NCBI GenBank assembly: GCA_963975885.1
Contig: CAXBIS010000012.1
Span: forward strand, 1-64,000
From: Pseudazoarcus sp963975885
GTDB taxonomy: Bacteria; Pseudomonadota; Gammaproteobacteria; Burkholderiales; Rhodocyclaceae
DNA: 64,000 nucleotides
Direction of reading: 5' to 3'
Under the pieces are notes generated by a model. It ran no database searches. It saw only the letters and a program-made list of their open reading frames with translations, and was not told where the DNA came from. This document shows, piece by piece, positions 34,869 to 42,678 of this stretch. Positions within the stretch are counted from its first letter, which is position 1; every line of letters starts with the position of its first letter. Position numbers and translations under genes: made by a program.

Positions 34869-36422
34869 ATGGCTGACCTGCCCCACAACGCCGTCCTGCT
34901 GCGCGACCTCGAACGCACGAGTTCGGCCCTGTTTCGCGCGCTCGGACGTGACCCGGTGCTGCGTGTCGCCGCCGGGCGTGTCGACCTGGGCGCCTGGCGC
35001 GACGAAGAGTTGCTGTGCCTGCCGCAGTGGCTGGCCGCCTTCGACGACGCCTCGCTCAACCGCGAGCTCTACCTGTGGTTCGTCGCGCTCGCCTCGGCCT
35101 TCGAGCCGCCTGTCGATGGCGACTGGGCCGGCGCCAACGAGGCCGCGATCGCGCGCATCGTGCGCGATCGCCCCGGCATCGCCGCACGCCACGACCGCCT
35201 GCTCGCCGCCTTCGGCGGCGACGTCACCCGATTGCACCTGAACCCGCCGCCAAACGCCGCGGCCGGCGCCGCAAGGGGTGTGCGCCTGCGCGAGGACAGG
35301 GACGACGACGCTCGCGAGGATCGCCCACGCCGCACCGACAACATCACGCACACCGTGAAGATGGACAAGCCGGCTGCGGTCGCCGAGTTCATTCGCGTCA
35401 CGCGCGAGGACGACGGCGATTCCGACGAAGTCGCCCTGCCGCCGACCACCGGGGCCGAGGGCACCAGTGCCGGCGCGCGCGTGCGTTTCGACATCGAACG
35501 GCCGTCCGGGCCGCACGAGGACATCGAGATCGGCCATGGCATTCCGGCCGACGAATGGGACTACCGCAAGCGCATGCTGATGCCCGGCCACTGCATGGTG
35601 CAGGCCTTTCTCGGGCGCAGTGCCGGTGGCGAGGCGCTGCCCGAACGCCTGCACAAGCATGCGCACAAGCTGCGTCGCCAGTTCGCCGCGTTGGTGCCGC
35701 AGCGCCAGTGGATCCGCGGTCAGCCCGATGGCACCGAACCCGATCTGGACGCCTATGTGCGCCTGCACGCCGACCGCATCGCCGGTGGCCACGAGCGCGA
35801 GCAGAACCTGTACATCGCCCAGCGCAACCGCGAGCGCGATCTGTCCTGCATGGTGCTCGCCGATCTGTCGTTGTCGACCGAGGCGCGCGTGTCGCCCGCG
35901 CAGTGCGTGATCGACGTCATCCGCGACAGCCTGATGCTGTTTGCCGAGGCGCTCACCGCCACGGGGGATCGATTCGGCCTGTTCGGCTTCTCGTCGCAGA
36001 CGCGTGCGCAGGTGCGCTTCCATCACCTGAAGGAATTCGGCGCCAACTGGGACGACGCCGCGCGCGGGCGCGTGGCCGGCCTCAAGCCCGGCTTCTACAC
36101 CCGCATCGGCCCGGCCCTGCGCCACGCCACGAGCATCCTGGAACGCCAGGACACCTCCCTGCGCGTTCTGCTGGTGCTCACCGACGGCAAGCCGCACGAC
36201 ATCGACTATTACGAGGAGCGCTACGGCATCGAGGACACGCGCATGGCCGTGCTCGAGGCGCGGCGCCGACGCATCAAGCCTTTCTGCATCACCATCGATC
36301 GCGAAGGCTCGAGCTATCTGCCGCATCTGTTCGGGGTCAACGGTTACACCGTGCTGCGCCGGCCCGAGGATCTGACCGCGCGCCTGCCCATGCTCTACGC
36401 TCAACTTACCGGTCAGGCCTGA
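34869..36422 (+). CDS. norD: NorD/CbbO-like von Willebrand A domain activation protein
   Basis: A 517-residue protein. The N-terminal ~200 residues are helical. The middle contains EWDYRKRMLMPGHCMV and an Arg-rich linker. The C-terminal VWA domain holds a MIDAS-type site VLADLSLSTEAR (DxSxS, about residues 333-344) and ends with VLLVLTDGKPHDIDYYEERYGIEDTR. NorD works as a complex with NorQ to insert metal into, or remodel, its target enzyme. The start is the ATG at 34869, 11 bp after norQ; longer frames to the left are out-of-frame read-through. Confidence 0.85.
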   Translation: MADLPHNAVLLRDLERTSSALFRALGRDPVLRVAAGRVDLGAWRDEELLCLPQWLAAFDDASLNRELYLWFVALASAFEPPVDGDWAGANEAAIARIVRDRPGIAARHDRLLAAFGGDVTRLHLNPPPNAAAGAARGVRLREDRDDDAREDRPRRTDNITHTVKMDKPAAVAEFIRVTREDDGDSDEVALPPTTGAEGTSAGARVRFDIERPSGPHEDIEIGHGIPADEWDYRKRMLMPGHCMVQAFLGRSAGGEALPERLHKHAHKLRRQFAALVPQRQWIRGQPDGTEPDLDAYVRLHADRIAGGHEREQNLYIAQRNRERDLSCMVLADLSLSTEARVSPAQCVIDVIRDSLMLFAEALTATGDRFGLFGFSSQTRAQVRFHHLKEFGANWDDAARGRVAGLKPGFYTRIGPALRHATSILERQDTSLRVLLVLTDGKPHDIDYYEERYGIEDTRMAVLEARRRRIKPFCITIDREGSSYLPHLFGVNGYTVLRRPEDLTARLPMLYAQLTGQA

Positions 36423-36499
36423 GCGCACGCGCGCCACGATCCGGTGCTATAAAACGCGTTGCGGCCTGCGCTTGTCTCAGGCCCACGGGAGAAATGATC

Positions 36500-38266
36500 A
36501 TGCGCGTCCGATTGCTCTGCCTCAGTGTCGCCGCCGCGCTGGCGGCCGTGGCGACGGCCGCCGGTCCGGAATCACGGCCGGCGGCAGCGACCTTCGTGCC
36601 CGGAGCCGAAATCTGCGGTTCCTCGCGCGGCATGCTGCCCTCGCGCAGCGGCACGCAGCCCTTCACCGCCGAGACCATCCCCGCCGCGCCGCCGCTGCAC
36701 CTGGATGCGCCGCCGCCGGCGTTTTCCGGCATCGGCACGCCCACCATGCCGGTCACCACGACCTCGTCGGATGCCCAGTTCTATTTCAACCAGGGCCTGC
36801 GTCTGGCCTTTGCGTTCAACCACGCCGAGGCGCGCCGCGCCTTCCGCTACGCGCAGCGGCTCGATCCGGAATGCGCGATGTGCTGGTGGGGCGAGGCCTT
36901 CGTGCTGGGCCCCAACATCAACGCGCCGATGTCGCCCGAAGCGGTTCCCGCGGCGCGTACCGCCGTGCGCCGCGCGCAATCGCTGTCGGATTCGCTGACC
37001 CCGCGCGAGCGCGCGCTCATCGATGCGCTCGCCGAGCGCTATGCCGACGACGCCACCACCGAACGCAAGGTGCTCGACCAGGCCTGGGCGCGGGCCATGG
37101 AAGCGGTCGCCAATCGCTACCCGACCGACGACAACCTCCAGGCGCTGTATGCCGAGGCGGTCATGAACGTCTCGCCCTGGGACTACTGGGAGCGTGACGG
37201 GCGCACCGCCAAGGGCCGCATGGCGGCAGCCGTGGCCGCGCTCGAACGCGTGCTCGAACGCAATCCCGGCCATACGGGTGCGATCCATTTCTACATCCAC
37301 GCGGTCGAGGCCTCGGCCACGCCCGAGCGCGCATTGCCTTACGCCCAGCGCCTCGGCGCGCTCGCCCCCGGCGCCGGTCACCTGGTGCACATGCCCTCGC
37401 ACATCTACTTCCGCCTGGGCATGTATCGCGAGGCCCTGCACGCCAACGTCGACGCAGTGGCTGCCGACGAGCGCTATTTCCGCCAGTCGTCCAGCGACGT
37501 CTTCTATCGCAACGGCTATTACCCGCACAACCTGCACTTCCTGATGGCCAGTGCGCAGATGGGCGGCGACGGTGCGCTCGCGCTGGCCGCCGCGGACAAG
37601 CTCGACCACGTCATCGACCCCGCTGCGGTGCGCGCCGCCGCCGCGCTGCAGCCGATCAAGGCCGCGCCCTATCTCACCCACGCCCAGTTCGCCACGCCGC
37701 GCGAAGTGCTCTCGCTGCGCGAACCCGACGACGAGTTCGCGCTGGTCAAGGCCATGTGGCACTACGCGCGTGCTGTCGCCCGCGCCGCACGCGGCGAGAT
37801 CGTCGCCAGCGAAGAAGAAATCGACCGCATCATCGCCATCGAGCAGGCCGGCGATCTTGCCGACATCGAGGCCAGTGGCGTGCCCGCACGCGACATGCTG
37901 CGCATCGCCCGACTCGTCGCGCAGGCCCGGCTCGCCGACGCGCGCGGCGAGCTGCCCGAGGCCGCGCGCTTCTACCGCGAGGCCGTCGCCATCCAGGACA
38001 GCCTGCCCTACATGGAGCCGCCCTACTGGTACTATCCGGTGCGCCAGTCGCTCGGCGCCGTGTTGCTGCGCATGGGCGACGCCCCCGGCGCAGCCCTGGC
38101 CTTCGAGGAGACGCTTGCGCGCGTGCCCAACAACGGCTGGGCCCTGTATGGCCTGCAGCAGACCTACCGCCAACTGGAAAACCTCGAACGCCTCGCCGGC
38201 GTCACCCGCCGGCTTGAAGAAGCCTGGTTCGCCGAGCTCGAAGAGCTGGACCTGAAGCGGCTGTAG
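36500..38266 (+). CDS. Secreted or periplasmic TPR-repeat protein
   Basis: A 588-residue protein. I choose the ATG at 36500 because it is 8 bp from GGGAG; the ATG at 36494 is too close. It has a signal peptide (MRVRLLCLSVAAALAAVATAAG) and then many helical repeats: FYFNQGLRLAFAFNHAEARRAFRYAQRLDPECAMCWWGEAFVLGPN, ALERVLERNPGHTGAIHFYIHAVEAS, LVHMPSHIYFRLGMYREA, and a TPR-like C-terminus. The CAMCWWGEA and HMPSHIY motifs mark a widespread uncharacterised TPR family. A long frame from 35015 joins it artificially to norD sequence. Confidence 0.8.
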   Translation: MRVRLLCLSVAAALAAVATAAGPESRPAAATFVPGAEICGSSRGMLPSRSGTQPFTAETIPAAPPLHLDAPPPAFSGIGTPTMPVTTTSSDAQFYFNQGLRLAFAFNHAEARRAFRYAQRLDPECAMCWWGEAFVLGPNINAPMSPEAVPAARTAVRRAQSLSDSLTPRERALIDALAERYADDATTERKVLDQAWARAMEAVANRYPTDDNLQALYAEAVMNVSPWDYWERDGRTAKGRMAAAVAALERVLERNPGHTGAIHFYIHAVEASATPERALPYAQRLGALAPGAGHLVHMPSHIYFRLGMYREALHANVDAVAADERYFRQSSSDVFYRNGYYPHNLHFLMASAQMGGDGALALAAADKLDHVIDPAAVRAAAALQPIKAAPYLTHAQFATPREVLSLREPDDEFALVKAMWHYARAVARAARGEIVASEEEIDRIIAIEQAGDLADIEASGVPARDMLRIARLVAQARLADARGELPEAARFYREAVAIQDSLPYMEPPYWYYPVRQSLGAVLLRMGDAPGAALAFEETLARVPNNGWALYGLQQTYRQLENLERLAGVTRRLEEAWFAELEELDLKRL

Positions 38267-38290
38267 GCGGCGCGGGCGGACCCTGTCCCC

Positions 38291-38325
38291 GTCGGTCATT
38301 GCGAGCGCAGCGAAGCAATCCCGAC
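38291..38325. repeat. REP-like palindromic repeat
   Basis: The sequence gtcggtcattgcgagcgcag-cgaagcaatcccgac folds into a hairpin (outer gtcgg/ccgac, inner attgc/gcaat). The TCATTGCGAGCGCAGCGAAGCAATC phrase is a common dispersed intergenic repeat in many proteobacteria. It lies between the TPR gene and the DUF2165 gene and may end the TPR transcript. Confidence 0.6.
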
Positions 38326-38400
38326 GGTTGCGGAGCGACGGCGGGGCTCGGCCGTCGCCGCCGCGTACCCTGAGACCAGGAAGTCGTCAGAGAACCGCCC

Positions 38401-38904
38401 ATGCCCGCCATCCGCCTGAGCAAGATCGTCCTGCTCGCCTCCATCGCGCTCTTCGCCACGCTGGTCGCCTTCGGCAACATCACCGACTACGGCAGCAACT
38501 TCGCCTTCGTCGAGCACGTGCTGCGGATGGACACCATCTTCCCCGACGCCACCATCGGCTGGCGCGCCATCCACAACCCCGCGCTTCACCATGCCGCCTA
38601 CATCCTCATCATCGCCACCGAGCTTGCTGTCGCCGCCCTGTGCTGGCTCGGCGCTGCCGCCCTGTGGCGCACCCGCCACGCCCCTGCCGCCGACTTCAAC
38701 CGCGCCAAGAAATGGGGCGTGGTTGGCCTGACGCTCGGATTCGTCCTGTGGCAGGTCGGCTTCATGAGCATCGGTGGCGAGTGGTTCGGCATGTGGATGT
38801 CGGACACCTGGAACGGCATCGAGTCGGCCTTCCGGTTCTTCATCACGATTGCGGTGGTGCTGGTCTATGTGGCGATGGAGGACAAGGAGATCGGGAGCGG
38901 CTGA
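38401..38904 (+). CDS. DUF2165 family membrane protein
   Basis: A 167-residue protein with four transmembrane helices. Diagnostic segments are IVLLASIALFATLVAFGNITDYGSNF, FVEHVLRMDTIFPD, WRAIHNPALHHAAYILIIATEL and GFVLWQVGFMSIGGEWFGMWMS. This is the DUF2165 family of predicted small inner-membrane proteins with no known function. It is the last ordinary-GC gene before the lower-GC cassette. Confidence 0.85.
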   Translation: MPAIRLSKIVLLASIALFATLVAFGNITDYGSNFAFVEHVLRMDTIFPDATIGWRAIHNPALHHAAYILIIATELAVAALCWLGAAALWRTRHAPAADFNRAKKWGVVGLTLGFVLWQVGFMSIGGEWFGMWMSDTWNGIESAFRFFITIAVVLVYVAMEDKEIGSG

Positions 38905-39162
38905 GAATTGGACAGAGCTGTCTTTCGGTGGAGTGTCCGTGTCAGGCCGCTACCGACCCAGAACAGTCATGAGATACCGAACTAAGCTACGCTGACGTAA
39001 GTCAGCCCTGCAATTCAAATCGTTATAAATTCTAGACCCGACCCCGCAGCGCGACCCCGTAGCGAGTTGTTCGAATTGCGAGACTCGGTTAATTTTGGAA
39101 CCCAGCGGGTTGCCTTGAAGTTCCGGCGATCGTAAGGAGCCATCCTGGGCGGGGAGTCACCG
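38905..39162. other. Left boundary of the lower-GC cassette
   Basis: A 258-bp gap with no gene. GC content falls from left to right. It holds a fragment resembling a widespread intergenic repeat (gccgctaccgacccagaaca, about 38947-38966), an A/T-rich ttataaatt (39022-39030) that could be a -10 element, the inverted repeat at 39032-39049, and a short direct repeat gaccccgcagcg / gaccccgtagcg just after it. Confidence 0.5.
39032..39049. repeat. Left copy of an 18-bp perfect inverted repeat
   Basis: ctagacccgaccccgcag here is the exact reverse complement of 43132-43149, at the end of the fourth cassette gene. The pair encloses the four-gene unit. A degenerate third copy in this same orientation lies at about 43954-43975. 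Confidence 0.8.
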
Positions 39163-39801
39163 GTGAGGAATGAAAAGCGGAAGGTCGTAGTACTTCACAG
39201 CGGAGGGTTGGACTCAACAGTCTGCGTTCTGCTTGCGCAGTCGCGTGGGCATGAGGTTCTGAGCTTAGGGGTGAGCTACAATCAACACCATCACGTAGAA
39301 CTCGACTATGCCGCGGCGCAGTGCATTCGCTTAGGGGTTGAGCGCAGAATCGTGTCGGTCTCTTGGAGCAAGCCCCCGCGTGAGATCCCAAAGAATCGCT
39401 CAGTAGCTGAGATCAAAACGGGCGTTTCGAGCGCATTCTTGCCCGGACGTAATGGACTCTTTCTCATGCTGGCCTCTGCCGAGGCCGCCGGAATCGGGGC
39501 CGATGAGGTATGGACGGGAATAAATTCTGTGGACTTTTCGGGTTACCCTGACTGCCGGCCTGAGTTTATCTCAGCCTTTCGCAGGATGCTTAAGTTCGCT
39601 ATTCCTAAGGGGCCGAAGCTCTTGGCTCCTTTGCAAAGAAAGTCAAAGCCGCAAATTGCCGGACTAGGTCACCGGCTTGGGCTGCGGCGCCATGAGACCT
39701 GGAGTTGCTATCGGCCGAAGATCGCTGAGTCGGGCTTTGTCCCATGTGGGGCATGCGACGCATGCAAACTACATGAGTTCGCATGGCAGGGGCTAGAGTG
39801 A
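39163..39801 (+). CDS. QueC-like ATP-dependent enzyme (7-cyano-7-deazaguanine synthase family)
   Basis: A 212-residue PP-loop enzyme starting at GTG 39163 with GGGGAG 7 bp upstream. The ATP pyrophosphatase loop is SGGLDST (residues 13-19). GVSYNQHHHVELDYA, PGRNGLFLMLASAEA and TGINSVDFSGYPDCRPEFISAF match QueC closely. The four zinc-ligand Cys are present: C182 in TWSCY and C195/C198/C201 in CGACDAC. All catalytic marks therefore look intact. Housekeeping QueC makes preQ0 for queuosine; QueC-like proteins also occur in anti-phage operons (QatC, and Cap9 of type IV CBASS). Here no queuosine gene is nearby and the partners are nucleotide- or NAD-directed enzymes, so a defence role is favoured. 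Confidence 0.85.
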   Translation: MRNEKRKVVVLHSGGLDSTVCVLLAQSRGHEVLSLGVSYNQHHHVELDYAAAQCIRLGVERRIVSVSWSKPPREIPKNRSVAEIKTGVSSAFLPGRNGLFLMLASAEAAGIGADEVWTGINSVDFSGYPDCRPEFISAFRRMLKFAIPKGPKLLAPLQRKSKPQIAGLGHRLGLRRHETWSCYRPKIAESGFVPCGACDACKLHEFAWQGLE

Positions 39802-41042
39802 AGGTGCCTGGAGCTCAGCTTTCTCCGAATACCGTCTGCCTAGTTGCCTGCACGAGCCGTAAGGGTGATCAGCCGGCAAAGGCTGAGTTCATATACAAAT
39901 CGCCATTGTTCTCGGCGGCGCGTAATTTCGCGGAAATGCGCGCCAACCAATGGTTCATTCTTTCAGCGAAACACGGTCTCTTGGCTCCCGACGACGTGGT
40001 CGAGCCGTACAACGAGTCGCTTCTAAATAAGAGTGATTCGCAACGACGGGAGTGGGCAGAGCGTGTTCACCAAGCCTTGCTCACCCGCATTCCTGATGGC
40101 GCCCAAATTATCTTCCTGGCGGGCTCGGCGTATCGAACGCACCTTGCTCCCATGCTAGAAGCTGAGGGCCGTAGAACTGCTGCGCCGATGTCTGCGTTGG
40201 GCATTGGAAGCCAAGTTGCATGGCTTCAGAAGGTAGCTAACGAGGCAACAAAACTCGCCCAAATGGATCGTTTCTATGCACTCTTGGCACGGGTCGTTGC
40301 CTTAAACAGCGGCGCAACACGTAAGCTCTCAGAACAGACGGCGAGGACCGTTCGTCACGAGCGCGGCATATATTTCTTCTTTGAAGATGGTGAAATGCGC
40401 ATGACGTCGCCATTCGAACAGCGCGTCGTACGGATTGGCACGCACGCGGTAAGCAATGGATCGAAAGCGACCCTCTGGAACCGCCTACGCACCCACCGCG
40501 GAGGCGGGGATGGCCTTGGTAACCATAGAAGCTCAATCTTTCGTCTTCATGTAGGCGACGCCTTGATACGACGGGACAAGCTTGAGTCGGCATTCCCTAC
40601 CTGGGGCAGGGGGCAGTCCGCGTCCTCAGATATTCGATCGTTAGAGAGGAAAATCGAGCTGACCGTCTCAGAGCACATCGGGAGAATGTCTATCGCATGG
40701 CTAGAAGTCCCAGATCCGGCATCGGCAGATAGCGACCGTGCGTATTTGGAGCGCAACTTCATTGCGCTCCTCGCCGGAAAAATAGGCCCGCTCGATTTGC
40801 CAAGTGGCAGTTGGCTGGGCCGATGGAGCCGGCGAGAAGCCATCCCTTATTCTGGCCTGTGGAATGTAAACCACGTTTATGATGACTTCGATTCTCACTC
40901 CTTAGACGTCTTTGAAGAATATGTTAAGTTCGCAGAAGGGCGGCGAATTAAGCCCGAAAAATCACTCGCTCCCGCCGGATGGCGTTCACGATTAAAAGAT
41001 CGTCATAGCGCTAGCGGACAGATCAATCTGCTATTGAGGTGA
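39783..41042 (+). CDS. DUF6884-like domain fused to a GIY-YIG-like domain
   Basis: A 419-residue protein, probably a two-domain fusion. Residues about 18-150 (VCLVACTSRKGDQPA, IYKSPLFSAARNFAEM, WFILSAKHGLLAPDDVVEPY, HLAPMLEAEG) look like DUF6884, a small domain with a CTSRK-type N-terminal motif and a conserved SAKHGL. Residues about 190-330 resemble a GIY-YIG nuclease core: GIYFFFEDGE (195-204), VVRIGTHA (215-222, RIG for YIG) and LWNRLRTHRG (231-240). The start overlaps queC by 19 bp; GTG 39798, which overlaps its stop as GTGA and has AGGGG upstream, is an alternative. No characterised homologue is known to me. Confidence 0.65.
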   Translation: MAGARVKVPGAQLSPNTVCLVACTSRKGDQPAKAEFIYKSPLFSAARNFAEMRANQWFILSAKHGLLAPDDVVEPYNESLLNKSDSQRREWAERVHQALLTRIPDGAQIIFLAGSAYRTHLAPMLEAEGRRTAAPMSALGIGSQVAWLQKVANEATKLAQMDRFYALLARVVALNSGATRKLSEQTARTVRHERGIYFFFEDGEMRMTSPFEQRVVRIGTHAVSNGSKATLWNRLRTHRGGGDGLGNHRSSIFRLHVGDALIRRDKLESAFPTWGRGQSASSDIRSLERKIELTVSEHIGRMSIAWLEVPDPASADSDRAYLERNFIALLAGKIGPLDLPSGSWLGRWSRREAIPYSGLWNVNHVYDDFDSHSLDVFEEYVKFAEGRRIKPEKSLAPAGWRSRLKDRHSASGQINLLLR

Positions 41043-42676
41043 TTGTGGCTGAAGATAGAGACTTCTGCGAATTGCTCAAGCGGTATCCTCGAGCTATCGT
41101 TCACCTGCGATCGCAGTTCCGAAAAAAAAGGTTTGGCGCCGTCCTCGGTGCGGGAATAAGCACTGATTTTGGTGTGCCATCCTGGTCAAAATTAATAAAT
41201 TACATTGCGTCAGATTCCGCTGTTGACGCAAAGTCGTTGGCAGAGGGAGATGCATTTAAAAAAATGCCTCCCGCCTATCAAACAGAAGTTCTTTTTCAGA
41301 AGTTTCAAACGGCTTATAGAGAAACGCTAAAGGATCTTACGCCAACTGAACAGCAAAATAGCATAACGGCAGAATGGCTAAAAATATGTCAAAAGTATAT
41401 CTATAAATCGTCGTCTATTAATATTGCCGAGCAGCTTTCAAGGCACCCATACATGGAGGCTTTGATTCCTCTCGTCCAAGAGAGCGCTTTAACAGTCAAC
41501 TACAACTTTGACGACTGCTTAGAGCGCGCACTGGTCGAAAAAAAACGTCTCCAGGACAAAGGAAATCGAGGCTTTGAGGCCGTGACTGACCCTTGGCCAC
41601 AATTTCGCCGTACTGACTGTGTAATTTACCACCCACATGGCTATGTGCCCGCGGGTCTCATGGAAAAGGCTGTCGATCGATTCGTTTTTTCCGAGGCTTC
41701 CTACTCCAAGCAGTATGTCGGCGCGCGGGGGCATGACACATCATTTCTTCTAGCGCACTTCGCGAGAAACACTTGCTTGATCATCGGATGTTCATTGGAG
41801 GCCGAGCTCCGAAACGTCTTAATGCGAGGAGCGGAAATAAATCCGGGAAACTTTCACTATTTCATCCATTGGATCCCTGAAGATGAATATCTGACTACGC
41901 AAGAGCGCGAGCTAATATCCGAGGCGAATTTCAAGGTTTATAACCTTAATACACTTTTCTTGACATCGATAGAAATTAAATTACTGCTGAATTTGATAAA
42001 TCATGAAGCTGTATTGGAGCCAAGAATAAAGGACTTGTCCGCACAAGCCGAGGTATCACTGAAGTATACATTTTATATGACGGGATCACTGGGGGTAGGG
42101 AAGAGCACCGCCACAAATCAACTGCGCAATCTGAGCGTTTTGGATGAGTGGCTTGAGCCGCGCCTGGAGGTATTGGGTAAGCCGTGGGACACTCTTACCT
42201 CCGAAGAAAAGTCGACGGCTGACAACTGGATCGCAGATCAGTTCGCGAAGAAGAATGACTCGCTTCGTCGCGAAGCCAATGCCGCCATCAGCGTAGTGGA
42301 TCGCCCTCCGCTTGATCCCTTGGTATTTACTCCGCAGGACGAACGTGCAGACAAGGCAAAATTCCTTGCGGATAGAATCTGTCCGAATAACGCATATGGC
42401 GTTGAGAGTGGTGTAGTTATCTTGTTATTGGGAGACCCCAAGGAGCTATCCGCCCGGGTGCGAGCGACTGGACGGCAGGATTACACCGCGGACAAGTTGA
42501 CGAAAATGCAAAAGGATATGCAGGAGTTGTATCAGGCGATGCCCGGAACCGTCACCATTGACACTCAGTTTATGGGAGTCTCCGAGATCACGAAGCGAAT
42601 CGCGGAGGTTATTCACCGCGACCCATATATTCCCGCAGATTTAACTGAGAAGCTTCGCAGCTTTGCTGGGAGTTAA
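41039..42676 (+). CDS. SIR2-like domain fused to a P-loop nucleotide-kinase-like domain
   Basis: A 545-residue fusion starting at GTG 41039 (GTGA overlap; GTG 41045 is also possible). The N-terminal ~320 residues form a SIR2-like NAD-binding domain: GAVLGAGISTDFGVPSW (34-49), TVNYNFDDCLE (152-162), YHPHGYVP with the candidate catalytic H200, and LIIGCSLEAELRNVL (247-261). The C-terminal ~200 residues hold Walker A GSLGVGKST (349-357), then DRPPLDPLVF (about 420) and an Arg-rich lid-like RVRATGRQDYTADKL, a layout like nucleoside or nucleotide kinases. SIR2 domains in defence systems deplete NAD+. The gene is the most A/T-rich in the window, a sign of transfer. Confidence 0.75.
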   Translation: MIVAEDRDFCELLKRYPRAIVHLRSQFRKKRFGAVLGAGISTDFGVPSWSKLINYIASDSAVDAKSLAEGDAFKKMPPAYQTEVLFQKFQTAYRETLKDLTPTEQQNSITAEWLKICQKYIYKSSSINIAEQLSRHPYMEALIPLVQESALTVNYNFDDCLERALVEKKRLQDKGNRGFEAVTDPWPQFRRTDCVIYHPHGYVPAGLMEKAVDRFVFSEASYSKQYVGARGHDTSFLLAHFARNTCLIIGCSLEAELRNVLMRGAEINPGNFHYFIHWIPEDEYLTTQERELISEANFKVYNLNTLFLTSIEIKLLLNLINHEAVLEPRIKDLSAQAEVSLKYTFYMTGSLGVGKSTATNQLRNLSVLDEWLEPRLEVLGKPWDTLTSEEKSTADNWIADQFAKKNDSLRREANAAISVVDRPPLDPLVFTPQDERADKAKFLADRICPNNAYGVESGVVILLLGDPKELSARVRATGRQDYTADKLTKMQKDMQELYQAMPGTVTIDTQFMGVSEITKRIAEVIHRDPYIPADLTEKLRSFAGS

Positions 42677-42678
42677 AA

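Noticed and set aside
35015..38266. A 1083-aa frame that joins norD sequence with the TPR protein
   Set aside because: Its first half is an out-of-frame reading of norD. Only the part after 36500 has a ribosome site, signal peptide and TPR motifs.
38940..38970. tRNA or attachment site at the cassette boundary
   Set aside because: I looked for cloverleaf-like arms and found none. The phrase resembles a dispersed intergenic repeat instead.
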